Positions 6,021 through 14,394 of a DNA stretch of 64,000 nt are shown here, piece by piece. Source of the stretch: Kribbella sp. CA-293567 (lineage in GTDB: Bacteria; Actinomycetota; Actinomycetes; Propionibacteriales; Kribbellaceae). The notes under the pieces were generated by a model. It searched no databases, was not told where the DNA came from, and was given only the letters and a program-made list of their open reading frames with translations. Position numbers and translations under genes: made by a program. The first letter of the stretch is position 1, and every line of letters starts with the position of its first letter. The DNA lies in contig NZ_CP114065.1 in assembly GCF_027627575.1 (NCBI RefSeq), positions 1,550,001 through 1,614,000 on the forward strand, read 5' to 3'.

Positions 6021-8711
6021 TCAGCGAAGAGTGACTCGTAGGGCCGAGTGAGATCCCCGGGTGGTCACGTGCACTTCGGTACCGCGCGCCGTCGTCATGA
6101 GTTGGTACCGCGCGGCGCGGCCGTCGAGGCTGACCGCGCGCACCTTCGCTCCTACCGGCAGTACCGCGCCCACCGTGACGGTTGCCCGCAGCCCCTTACT
6201 GGTCACCGTGGTCCGAAGCTCCTTGCCCATCAGAGATGCGGACACGTTCACGGCGCCGTGGCCGAGCCTGATGTTGCTGCCCGAAACCTTCCGCTGTCCG
6301 GCCGGGAGTTGCGGGACCACGGCCAGCCGGCCGTACCCCAGGTTCGGATCGATGCCCAGCTGCTGGTGCACGACCGGCCACAGTACGCCGTACGTGCCCC
6401 ACGCCTGCAGCGCCATCGAGCGGTCGGTGAACGGCCGGTCGATGTTGGCGGGGGAGTCGGGTGACGGGGCGATCTCCGGCATCCCGCCCGGCGTCTCCCA
6501 GACCGACGGGTCGAGCTGGATCCGCGCGTTGCCGGTGGTGTAGACCTGCTGCTGGCTCCGGCCCAGTCGTCCGAAGTTGCCCTCGGCAACTGCCATGATC
6601 GAGGTGTTGAGCGAGAAGATGCTGCGCTCGCTCTTGACGGCCGAGACCACTTGATCGCAGCTTGCGCCGGGGTTGCCGGCCGGATCCGAGGTCGGTCCGG
6701 TGCCGGTGTGGTACAGGCCGAACTCGCCGGTGTAGCAGGCCTTCTCGCGCTGGTCGAGGGCGATCTCGGCGTGTGCGGCCGAGGCCAGGGGAGCGGCCGG
6801 CTGACCGGGGTGGCGGACCAGTTCGGTCTCCATCGGCGTGACACCGGTCCAGTGCCGCTGGAAGATCGGGGTGTTGTCGTTCGCGGGATCGGCCACGTCG
6901 TCCACCGAATCGGCGTATCCGAAGGCTTTCTCGATCCACCACTGCGTCTCGAACCGCTGCTCCAGGCCGGTCGCCTTGGCGGCCGCCCACCGCTGCGTCG
7001 GCCGGTCCTGACGCGAGGCCGCGAGGTCGGCGAGGTCGCGCAGACCACGCGCGAGGTACACGGTGCTGTCCAGCTTCTCCGAACCCATCCCGCTGCGCTC
7101 GACGTTGGCCAGGCCCTCCAGCCAGCCGTCGCCGTCCTGGTCCAGTTCGCGGTAGACGTACTCGAGGTTGCGCACACTGAAGTCGTACATCTCGTCGCGG
7201 AACCGGTTGTCACCCGTCCAGCGCCACAGCAGCGCGACGATACTCGGGAACTTGACCGTCTCGTCGGTGTTGCCGGCGCTGGTGTTCGAGCCGAAGTACA
7301 CGTCGCCGGTCGGCATCACCTCGTGCGCGACCTTGCCGCTTCGGTTGTTGAGCAGGTCGCTCACGTCGCGCAAGGCCCGCAGGTGGGCTTTGACGGTGTC
7401 GAACTGGCCGGCCGCGACGGCGGCGTACGAGGTGTACTCGCCGTCCGTCGCGAACAGCCAGGGATAGTCGGGGAAGCCGGCGCCGAACCAGCGTGCGACG
7501 TCGACGGTGCCGGCCGGTGCGGGGTAGGACTTGCCCTCGTTGACGTCCCGGATCTGCAGGTTGCGCGCTTCCTGCACGGAGTCGGCGAGATTCTGCTTGC
7601 TCCACTCGACGCTCTGCTGCAGGAGCCGGTCGCCGGGCAGGTCCACGGCCGACCGGCTGCCGATCGCGGCCCGGCTCGATTTCTTTGCCTTGAGCAACTT
7701 CTCGGGACTGCTGATGGCGCGCCGGTACTCGCGGTGCGCGGCCGCCTTGCCCTCGTCCGAACCGGCGACGGCGAACCAGACGGTCGTCGTACGGCCGGGT
7801 TTCAGGTCCAGGTCGTAGCTGAGGCGGCCGCCGGTGCCCTTGCCGAAGGCGGAATCGTCGCAGTGCGCGGGCGGAGTACCGTCGGCAGGACAGACGACGG
7901 CGGGGTCTTGCGGGCCGCGATGGTTTGCGCCGAGTGCATGACCGGCCGGCTTGAGCGATGCGCCGACGACGGCGTTGTAGTCGTGCGCCGCGGCGTTGGG
8001 GACCGGTGGGGTGCCCTGGTCGCGGAACTGCAGCGTGCCATCGGCGTACGAGCCGGTGTCGGGCAGGTTGGTCTGCCCGGCGTTGGGCGTCGTGCCGCCC
8101 CAGGGATAGGCAGGCATCAACTCGGAGTGTGCGTCCATGTCGAGCCGCACGCTCTTCGCCTTGGCCGACTTGAAGGCCAGCCCGACCACCGTCGCCCGCA
8201 CGCCGTCGGGCACGAAGTCGGTCCGCTCGATCGTCACGTCGCCCGGGTAGCTGATCCGCTGGTACCCGTGCCCACTCGTGTACTTCGCCGCAGGCACGTC
8301 CTTCCCCAGCCAGGCCCCGTCGACCCCGAACCAGATCCCGTCCAGCAACTTCACCGGCGGAGTCCAGATCCCACCCATCTCACCGCGGGTATGCCACCCC
8401 GTCGCCGGATAGAGCCCGGTCTCGTCGCCCATGGCATAGGCCCGATCCCCCACCACCAAAGACCGCCGATCCGCCAACCGCCGACTCTCCGAAAGTTCCC
8501 CTCGCCGAGAGGTGGGTGACTCTCCATCCACTCGCACTCCGGACCCTGGCCCCGGAGAACCAGAAGAGGACTGCTGCCCAGCAGTGGCAACGGAGGGGAT
8601 CCCGCTGAGAGCAAGGACCGTAGCTGCAGCCAGCAGACCACCCGCACCGGCGTACCGGCGTCGGTTCGGCCTGCCACGTCGTGCGTTTCGTCCGACAGGG
8701 CGGGATGTCAT
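6021..8711 (-). CDS. Secreted six-hairpin glycosidase (amylo-alpha-1,6-glucosidase-like)
   Basis: 896 residues from the ATG at 8711, chosen because AAGGAGG sits 7 bases before it; the open frame runs on to 8903 without a better start. A basic N-region and hydrophobic core (about 22-44, ending SVATA) form a signal peptide. A beta-sandwich-like N-domain is followed by an (alpha/alpha)6 region from about residue 370. PWLFATDGEYTSYAA and ELDQDGDGWLEGL are motifs of the glycogen-debranching/GH63-like superfamily. It probably trims alpha-linked sugars outside the cell, but the exact GH family is uncertain. A LacI regulator lies just upstream on the same strand. Confidence 0.75.
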   Translation of the reverse strand: MTSRPVGRNARRGRPNRRRYAGAGGLLAAATVLALSGIPSVATAGQQSSSGSPGPGSGVRVDGESPTSRRGELSESRRLADRRSLVVGDRAYAMGDETGLYPATGWHTRGEMGGIWTPPVKLLDGIWFGVDGAWLGKDVPAAKYTSGHGYQRISYPGDVTIERTDFVPDGVRATVVGLAFKSAKAKSVRLDMDAHSELMPAYPWGGTTPNAGQTNLPDTGSYADGTLQFRDQGTPPVPNAAAHDYNAVVGASLKPAGHALGANHRGPQDPAVVCPADGTPPAHCDDSAFGKGTGGRLSYDLDLKPGRTTTVWFAVAGSDEGKAAAHREYRRAISSPEKLLKAKKSSRAAIGSRSAVDLPGDRLLQQSVEWSKQNLADSVQEARNLQIRDVNEGKSYPAPAGTVDVARWFGAGFPDYPWLFATDGEYTSYAAVAAGQFDTVKAHLRALRDVSDLLNNRSGKVAHEVMPTGDVYFGSNTSAGNTDETVKFPSIVALLWRWTGDNRFRDEMYDFSVRNLEYVYRELDQDGDGWLEGLANVERSGMGSEKLDSTVYLARGLRDLADLAASRQDRPTQRWAAAKATGLEQRFETQWWIEKAFGYADSVDDVADPANDNTPIFQRHWTGVTPMETELVRHPGQPAAPLASAAHAEIALDQREKACYTGEFGLYHTGTGPTSDPAGNPGASCDQVVSAVKSERSIFSLNTSIMAVAEGNFGRLGRSQQQVYTTGNARIQLDPSVWETPGGMPEIAPSPDSPANIDRPFTDRSMALQAWGTYGVLWPVVHQQLGIDPNLGYGRLAVVPQLPAGQRKVSGSNIRLGHGAVNVSASLMGKELRTTVTSKGLRATVTVGAVLPVGAKVRAVSLDGRAARYQLMTTARGTEVHVTTRGSHSALRVTLR

Positions 8712-8924
8712 GACGCGCCTCCTTCTGGCGGTGTCCGAGCACCGCCGAGCATCAGCCGGGGGCTCCGTGACCCGCCCCCGGCGTTCTTTGGCGCTTGCGG
8801 CGCCCAGGCACGCACCTCGCGGCACTGGCGAAGCATCCACGATGCTCCGCATCGAGGACGCTCCTCCAGCACCGCGATGCACGCACCTGGACACCGCAAT
8901 CACTCAAACAACTCCGGGGGCGGG

Positions 8925-9926
8925 TCACGAGCTGCCCCTGACGATCAGTTCCGGTCGCAGAAGTCGTTCCGTCGGCCCGCTCGGGGTCGCGGCGGTGAGG
9001 ATGTCGATCAGTTCGGTGGCGATCTGGTCCATCGGCTGGCGAATACTCGTGAGCGCGGGCGACACCACCGAGGCAAGTGGCGAGTCGTCGAACCCGGTGA
9101 CCGCGACCTCGACGCCGGCGGTCATCCCGCGCCGGGTCAGCTCCCGCAGCGCGCCGAGCGCGAGAACGTCGCTGACGGCAACGATCGCGTCGATCTCGGG
9201 ATCCGCGTCGAGCAGTTCGGCGGTACCGCGAGCGCCTGCGTCGATGGTGTCTCCCTGGCAATGGAACGCCAGCTCCCGGCCACTCGGGAGCCCGAGCTCC
9301 CGGCAACCGCTCTGCCAGCCCGTCAGCCGGTCCTCCGCCAGTCCGGAGGCCAACGGCCAACTCAGGAAGCCGATCCGCCGCCGTCCGGTGTCGTGCAGAT
9401 GCCGTACGGCGGCCGCGCACCCACCGGCCCCGTCGACATCGACCCAGGGGCCCGGCTGGGTGGACTCCTTCCAGACCCGCCCGAACGACACGAACGGGAT
9501 CTGCTGCTCCTTCAGCCAGCCGTGCCGCGGATCATGCGTCTCGGTCTGCGACAGCACGAACCCGTCGACCAGCCGCCGCGCGTGCAGATCCTCGTAGACC
9601 GGCATTCCTTCGACCCCGACCGGTGCCGTGAACAACAGAATGTGCCGCCCACTGCTCTCCGCCGAGGCGCACAAAGCGTGCAGGAATTGGTCCATCACCA
9701 GATGCGCCTGCCCGTCGGGCCAGCTCGGCACGCAGTACCCGATCAGCTCGACGGCACTCGTCCGCAGGCTGCGCGCGTTACGATTGGGCCGGTAGTTGAG
9801 CAGCTGGATCGACCGCGTGACCCGCTGCAACGTGTCGGGCCGGAGTCGATGGGGCGCGTTCAGAGCGTTGGAGACGGTCTGCACCGAAACCTCCGCGTGA
9901 GCGGCAACCTGCTTCAGCGTAGCCAC
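8925..9926 (-). CDS. LacI family transcriptional regulator
   Basis: 333 residues. The HTH is at about 3-25 (LKQVAAHAEVSVQTVSNALN), followed by hinge residues YRPNRNARSLR and a periplasmic-binding-protein-like sensor domain. It starts at GTG 9926 behind GAGGGGG. It lies 213 bases upstream of the glycosidase on the same strand and probably controls it in response to a sugar. A near-perfect 20-bp palindrome at 9957-9976 in its own promoter looks like its operator, implying autoregulation. Confidence 0.92.
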   Translation of the reverse strand: MATLKQVAAHAEVSVQTVSNALNAPHRLRPDTLQRVTRSIQLLNYRPNRNARSLRTSAVELIGYCVPSWPDGQAHLVMDQFLHALCASAESSGRHILLFTAPVGVEGMPVYEDLHARRLVDGFVLSQTETHDPRHGWLKEQQIPFVSFGRVWKESTQPGPWVDVDGAGGCAAAVRHLHDTGRRRIGFLSWPLASGLAEDRLTGWQSGCRELGLPSGRELAFHCQGDTIDAGARGTAELLDADPEIDAIVAVSDVLALGALRELTRRGMTAGVEVAVTGFDDSPLASVVSPALTSIRQPMDQIATELIDILTAATPSGPTERLLRPELIVRGSS

Positions 9927-9956
9927 GACGAACCCCCTCAGGTCGACCGGAGAACG

Positions 9957-9976
9957 GCGTTTTAACGTTCAAACGC
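9957..9976 (-). promoter_or_regulatory. LacI-type operator
   Basis: GCGTTTTAACGTTCAAACGC is palindromic at 18 of 20 positions (one non-complementary pair) and is centred on AACGTT. It lies about 30 bases before the LacI start codon. LacI/GalR operators are palindromes centred on CG, as here. I found no second copy before the glycosidase gene (8712-8924). Confidence 0.75.
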
Positions 9977-10007
9977 TCTCGCAGTCTCGCCGCTGAGCCC
10001 TTGCGTG

Positions 10008-10832
10008 TCAACGGTCTGGCGGCCCGGCTCGCAAGATCTCCCGCGCGTCCGCGAGCGGCCCCGGCGCGATCCACCGCCCCCACCAGGCCGCGCCGGCCTC
10101 CGCGAACGCCCCCGGCTCCCCACCGCTGACCTTCACCTCGAACCCGCCCGCCCCACCAACTCGGTCTCCTTCACCCGATCTGCTCAGCGCGGCCTCGCGG
10201 TCAGCGTGAAGCCGGCGTACGTCGTCGGGAGTGATCTGCTCGGCCGCGCCGGTGCTGCCCTTGTACGCGCAACTGCCGTCCCAGCGAAGAATCCGGCGAC
10301 GGACCGCCGGGTTGAGGAGATTGCCACCCACCCAGATCGGGATCCGAGGTCGCTGCACCGGCCGGGCGGTCAGCTGAGCGCCGTCGAGCCGGTAGTGCCT
10401 CCCTTGATGCTGGACGGCCTCCCCGGTCCACAAGGCGTCGATGATCTCCAGCGACTCGTCGAGCTTCTCAGCCAGCTCGCGCGGGGAGCTGGTGAGGAAC
10501 GGGTCGCTGGGATCACCGAGGCCGACACCGAGGATCAGCCGGCCACCGGAGAGATGGTCGAGCGCGACGGTCTCGGCAGCGAGTTGCCACGGATGACGGC
10601 GGGGGACCGGGGTGACCGTCGTACCGAGCCTGATCGTCGAGGTCGCGCTCGCCATCGCAGCCAAGCAGATCCACGGATCGTACGCCGGTTCGGCCAGGTC
10701 GCCCTGGTAGACGAGGTAGTCCTCCAGGAACACGCCGTCCCAGCCGCAGTCCTCGGCCATCCGTGCCAGCTCGGCCAGCCCGCGTGGATCCCGCCCAGCG
10801 CCCACCGCTCCGAAGGTCACCGAGAATCGCAT
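10008..10832 (-). CDS. LLM class flavin-dependent oxidoreductase
   Basis: 274 residues with a luciferase-like TIM barrel. Markers are MRFSVTFGAVG at the N-terminus, SATSTIRLGTTVTPVPRRHPWQLA (about 62-85) and LSGGRLILGVGLGDPSD (about 93-109), which are the FMN/F420-contacting regions of this family. It is probably an F420- or FMNH2-dependent monooxygenase/reductase; substrate unknown. The start is ATG 10832; TAGCTT lies 6 bases upstream, a leaderless-type promoter. It is separated from the SDR on the same strand by 52 bases. Confidence 0.85.
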   Translation of the reverse strand: MRFSVTFGAVGAGRDPRGLAELARMAEDCGWDGVFLEDYLVYQGDLAEPAYDPWICLAAMASATSTIRLGTTVTPVPRRHPWQLAAETVALDHLSGGRLILGVGLGDPSDPFLTSSPRELAEKLDESLEIIDALWTGEAVQHQGRHYRLDGAQLTARPVQRPRIPIWVGGNLLNPAVRRRILRWDGSCAYKGSTGAAEQITPDDVRRLHADREAALSRSGEGDRVGGAGGFEVKVSGGEPGAFAEAGAAWWGRWIAPGPLADAREILRAGPPDR

Positions 10833-10884
10833 CTCATCAAGCTAGCCACGCCCGCCGACAATTCCGTCGCCCGCGGGCGGGTGG

Positions 10885-11625
10885 TCAGGCGGCGTGTCCG
10901 CCGTCGATGGTCAGCTCGGTCCCGGTGATGTAGCCGGCGGCTGACCCGGCCAGATAGACAACGGCGGCAGCGACCTCCGCAGGCGTACCGAAGCGAGGAA
11001 GAGCGAGGAACGCCCGCTGCGCTTCGGCGAACGGACCGTCGGCCGGGTTCATCGACGTGTCGATCGGCCCTGGCTGAACGACGTTCGACGTGATCCCGCG
11101 CGCACCGAGATCCCGCGCCAGCCCCTTGCTCAGGCCGGCCACCGCCGACTTGCTCATCGTGTAGAGGCTCATCCCGGGGCCCGTGGCGCGCTCGGCGATC
11201 GCGCTGCCGACATGGATCATCCGCCCACCATCAGCCAGTACGCCGGCCGCGGCCTGCGCCGCGACGTACGGGCCGCGCACGTTGATCGCGAGCACCCGGT
11301 CGAGCTCCTCGAGCGTGACCTCGTCGATCATCCCGAGCGACCCGACCCCGGCGTTGTTGACAAAGATGTCGAGTCCACCCAGTACGCCGTACGCCCGGCC
11401 GACCGCCGCGACGACAGCCTCCGCGCTCGCCGCGTCCGCCTCGATCGCGAACCCACGCCGACCGGCGGCCTCGAGCTGCTTGACCACCGCCGCCGCATCC
11501 TCCGGGGAACTGTTGTAGGTGATCGCGACGTCGGCGCCACGCTCGGCCAGGGCCACCGCGACCGCAGCGCCGATCCCGCGGCTTCCACCGGTCACCAGTG
11601 CCGTCTTTCCAGCGAACTCAGTCAT
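10885..11625 (-). CDS. SDR family oxidoreductase, FabG-like
   Basis: 246 residues, classical short-chain dehydrogenase size. The cofactor loop is TGGSRGIG (about 12-19), NNAGVG is the stabilising motif, and the catalytic Ser and YTMSK (Tyr-x3-Lys) are intact. The C-terminus GTELTIDGGHAA is typical of NAD(P)H-dependent ketoreductases. It is transcribed divergently from the alkylation-repair operon across a 167-bp gap. Substrate unknown. Confidence 0.88.
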   Translation of the reverse strand: MTEFAGKTALVTGGSRGIGAAVAVALAERGADVAITYNSSPEDAAAVVKQLEAAGRRGFAIEADAASAEAVVAAVGRAYGVLGGLDIFVNNAGVGSLGMIDEVTLEELDRVLAINVRGPYVAAQAAAGVLADGGRMIHVGSAIAERATGPGMSLYTMSKSAVAGLSKGLARDLGARGITSNVVQPGPIDTSMNPADGPFAEAQRAFLALPRFGTPAEVAAAVVYLAGSAAGYITGTELTIDGGHAA

Positions 11626-11780
11626 GACATCACTTTCTCGTTGTCCTGCAGGGCTTTCACTGCCTCCAGTCCACTCGCTGCCGGTCCGCCGGGCTGGCGG
11701 AAATACGCCGCGGGATCCTGGGGTCGCTTTTCCGCTACCCGGGATCGATCCGAGCAGGCACTGCCATGGCGCAAAACCGC

Positions 11781-11786
11781 TAGCGT
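11781..11786 (+). promoter_or_regulatory. -10 element of a leaderless-type promoter for the repair operon
   Basis: TAGCGT ends 6 bases before the GTG at 11793, the spacing of leaderless actinobacterial transcripts. No Shine-Dalgarno precedes the GTG, in agreement. Confidence 0.55.
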
Positions 11787-11792
11787 GCCTCG

Positions 11793-13301
11793 GTGGGACA
11801 GGGGATGCTGGAGCCCGTGTACGAATGTGTCGAGCGATGCGTGCGAGCCGTCCAGTCGAAGGACGCGAGGTTCGACGGCTGGTTCTTCACCGCCGTTCTG
11901 ACCACCAAGATCTACTGCCGGCCGAGTTGCCCGGTCGTGCCCCCGAAGGTCAAGAACATGCGCTTCTACCCGAGCGCCGCCGCGGCCCAGTCGGCCGGAT
12001 TCCGGGCCTGCAAGCGCTGCCGTCCGGACGCCAGTCCTGGCTCACCGGAGTGGAACGACCGGGCCGACCTGGTTGCTCGCGCGATGCGCCTGATCGGCGA
12101 CGGCGTGGTCGATCGCGACGGCGTACCGGGACTGGCGACGCAGCTCGGTTACAGCGTTCGTCAGGTGCAGCGGCAGTTGCAGGCAGAGCTCGGGGCCGGC
12201 CCGCTCGCTCTCGCCCGGGCGCAGCGGGCCCAGACGGCGCGACTGCTGATCGAGACCAGCTCACTGCCGATGTCCGACGTCGCTTTCGCCGCGGGTTTCT
12301 CCAGCGTCCGGACCTTCAACGAAACAGTGCAGGAGGTCTTCGCGCTGTCTCCGAGCGAACTGCGGACCAGGGCGAAGCGTGGCGACGCGACCAGCGCACC
12401 GGGCACCATCTCGTTGCGCCTTCCGTTCCGTCAGCCGTTGATGCCGGACAACCTCTTCGGGCACCTGATCGCGACCGGCGTACCGGGAGTGGAGGAGTGG
12501 CGCGGTGGCACCTATCGCCGCACGCTCCGGTTGTCGCACGGCCATGGCGTCGTCGCCCTCCGCCCGATGCCGGACCACATCGCGTGCCAGTTGTCGCTCA
12601 CCGACCAGCGCGACCTGGCGATCGCCATCAGCCGTTGCCGCCGGATGCTCGACCTCGACGCGGACCCGATCGCGGTCGACGACGTACTCCGGGCCGACCC
12701 GTTCCTCGCGCCGCTGGTCGACAAGGCGCCGGGGCGGCGGGTTCCGCACACCGTCGACGGCGAGGAGTTCGCCGTCCGGGCGGTGCTCGGCCAGCAGGTC
12801 TCGACGGCCGCCGCGCGGACCCACGCAAGCCGGCTCGTGCAGGCGTACGGCGATCCCATCGACGATCCGGGCGGCGGGTTGACGCACTTGTTCCCCCGGA
12901 TGGAGGCACTGGCCGAGCTCGACCCCGAGACACTCGCCTTCCCGAAGTCCCGGCGTACGACGCTGACCACGCTGGTCGCCACCCTCGCGGCCGGCGAGAT
13001 CGACCTCGGCGCGGGCAGCGACTGGGACAAGGCGCGGGAGCAGTTGGCGGCGCTGCCCGGGATCGGACCGTGGACCGTCGAGTCGATCGCGATGCGCGCG
13101 CTGGGTGACCCGGATGCCTTCGTGGCCAGCGATCTGGGCATCAAGTACGCCGCCCGCGACCTCGGGTTGCCCGAGGCACCCAAAGCGCTGATCGAGCATG
13201 CGCGCGCCTGGCGGCCCTGGCGCGCGTACGCCGTGCAGTACCTCTGGGCGACCGGGAACCACGCCGTCAACAAGATTCCTGCCGTAGAGAACGTGGAGTG
13301 A
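11793..13301 (+). CDS. alkA: AdaA-AlkA fusion: methylphosphotriester acceptor, AraC HTH and 3-methyladenine glycosylase
   Basis: 502 residues in three parts. Residues about 5-85 are the Ada zinc domain, with CRPSC and CKRC giving Cys42, Cys46, Cys73 and Cys76, the spacing of E. coli Ada. About 90-190 is an AraC-type HTH. About 205-500 is an AlkA glycosylase with the helix-hairpin-helix LPGIGPWTVE and the catalytic Asp in the following ASDLGIKY segment. It should sense and repair methylated DNA and activate its own operon. The same fusion next to ogt occurs in Mycobacterium tuberculosis (Rv1317c/Rv1316c). GTG 11793 is favoured by the leaderless -10; ATG 11805 is possible. Confidence 0.92.
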   Translation: MGQGMLEPVYECVERCVRAVQSKDARFDGWFFTAVLTTKIYCRPSCPVVPPKVKNMRFYPSAAAAQSAGFRACKRCRPDASPGSPEWNDRADLVARAMRLIGDGVVDRDGVPGLATQLGYSVRQVQRQLQAELGAGPLALARAQRAQTARLLIETSSLPMSDVAFAAGFSSVRTFNETVQEVFALSPSELRTRAKRGDATSAPGTISLRLPFRQPLMPDNLFGHLIATGVPGVEEWRGGTYRRTLRLSHGHGVVALRPMPDHIACQLSLTDQRDLAIAISRCRRMLDLDADPIAVDDVLRADPFLAPLVDKAPGRRVPHTVDGEEFAVRAVLGQQVSTAAARTHASRLVQAYGDPIDDPGGGLTHLFPRMEALAELDPETLAFPKSRRTTLTTLVATLAAGEIDLGAGSDWDKAREQLAALPGIGPWTVESIAMRALGDPDAFVASDLGIKYAARDLGLPEAPKALIEHARAWRPWRAYAVQYLWATGNHAVNKIPAVENVE

Positions 13302-13302
13302 A

Positions 13303-13857
13303 ATGACCCAGCTCACCACCGAACGCCTGCTGCTGCGGCCCCTCAAGGACAGCGATCGCGCCCCCTGCACCGCGTTGAACGCCGATCCCGCCGTGATGGA
13401 GCACTTCCCGGCGCCGCTCACGCCGGCCGAGAGCGACGCGATGATCGAGCGGATCAGCGCGATGATCGCGGAGCGCGGCTTCGGGTTCTGGGCGGCCGAG
13501 CTCCGCGAGACCGGGCAGTTCCTCGGCTTCGTCGGGCTGTCGGTGCCGACCTTCGAGGCGCCGTTCCTGCCGGGTGTCGAAGTCGGCTGGCGGCTGGCGA
13601 AAGCTGCCTGGGGCAAGGGGTATGCGACCGAAGGGGCGCGGGCGGCGCTGGCGCACGCGTTCGGTCCGCTCGGACTGGACGAGGTGCTGTCGTTCACGGC
13701 GACCACCAACAAGCCGTCCCAGCGGGTGATGGAGCGGATCGGAATGACGCACGACGAAGCCGGCGACTTCGACCACCCGCGGTTGCCCGACGGCCATCGG
13801 CTGCAGCGGCACGTGCTCTACCGGATCACGCGCGCGCAGTGGGAGGCCCAGCAGTGA
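13303..13857 (+). CDS. GNAT N-acetyltransferase, RimJ/RimL type
   Basis: 184 residues. It opens with TERLLLRPLKDSD, as RimJ/L proteins do; the acetyl-CoA loop is in VGWRLAKAAWGKGYATEGA (about 89-107), and SQRVMERIGM is the C-terminal family motif. It is sandwiched between alkA (1-base gap) and ogt (4-base GTGA overlap), so all three are translationally coupled. The substrate could be a ribosomal protein N-terminus, an antibiotic or a small molecule. A role in the alkylation response is suggested only by position. Confidence 0.88.
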   Translation: MTQLTTERLLLRPLKDSDRAPCTALNADPAVMEHFPAPLTPAESDAMIERISAMIAERGFGFWAAELRETGQFLGFVGLSVPTFEAPFLPGVEVGWRLAKAAWGKGYATEGARAALAHAFGPLGLDEVLSFTATTNKPSQRVMERIGMTHDEAGDFDHPRLPDGHRLQRHVLYRITRAQWEAQQ

Positions 13858-14339
13858 CGCACGCGGTGATCGACAGCCCGATCGGCCGGCTCACTGTCGT
13901 CGCGGCCGGCACGGGGGAGTTGGCCGGCCTCTACATGGAGCAGCAGCGGCACCGGCCGGCGCAGGAGATCTTCGGGTCGCGGGACGACTCGATCCTGCCG
14001 GAGGTCGGCCAGCAACTGAAGGAGTACTTCGCCGGCGAGCGCACCAGCTTCGACGTACCGCTGAAGCTGGCCGGTACGCCTTTCCAGCAACGGGTCTGGG
14101 AAGCACTCCAGGACATCCCGTACGGCGAGGTGACGACGTACGGGCAACTTGCCGCCACGCTCGGACTGGTGCCGGGTGCCTCCCGGGCGGTCGGGCTGGC
14201 GAACGGCAAGAACCCGGTCAGCATCATCGTGCCGTGCCACCGCGTGATCGGCTCGACCGGCAGCCTCACCGGGTACGGCGGTGGCCTGGAGCGCAAGCAG
14301 CAGCTGCTCGACCATGAACGGGCCGACGTACTCTTCTGA
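13854..14339 (+). CDS. ogt: Methylated-DNA-protein-cysteine methyltransferase
   Basis: 161 residues. It removes O6-alkyl groups from guanine onto its own cysteine. The acceptor is Cys128 in IVPCHRV, the winged-helix part is TPFQQRVWEALQDIPYGEVTTYG (about 75-97), and GSLTGYGGGLERKQQLL follows. The start is GTG 13854 overlapping the GNAT stop; an in-frame codon at 13839 lies inside the GNAT gene. It is the third gene of the alkylation-repair operon. Confidence 0.95.
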   Translation: MTHAVIDSPIGRLTVVAAGTGELAGLYMEQQRHRPAQEIFGSRDDSILPEVGQQLKEYFAGERTSFDVPLKLAGTPFQQRVWEALQDIPYGEVTTYGQLAATLGLVPGASRAVGLANGKNPVSIIVPCHRVIGSTGSLTGYGGGLERKQQLLDHERADVLF

Positions 14340-14346
14340 AACCTCG

Positions 14347-14379
14347 CTGATAAGTGCTCAGAAGATGAGCACTTATCAG
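14347..14379 (+). promoter_or_regulatory. Perfect 14-bp inverted repeat before the YdeI gene
   Basis: CTGATAAGTGCTCA (14347-14360) and TGAGCACTTATCAG (14366-14379) are exact complements around GAAGA. The -10-like CATGCT (14383-14388) follows 3 bases later and lies 6 bases before ATG 14395. Its place makes it an operator rather than the ogt terminator, though it starts only 7 bases after the ogt stop. Thirteen bases of the right arm recur inside the gene at 14625-14637. Confidence 0.65.
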
Positions 14380-14394
14380 GCGCATGCTGTCGTT

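Noticed and set aside
6651-8519. 622-codon open frame on the + strand
   Set aside because: Antisense to the glycosidase gene; no domain, start or ribosome-binding site of its own.
6021-8903. Long 960-residue form of the glycosidase
   Set aside because: The first 64 codons lack a signal sequence and a ribosome-binding site; ATG 8711 has AAGGAGG and is followed by a proper signal peptide.
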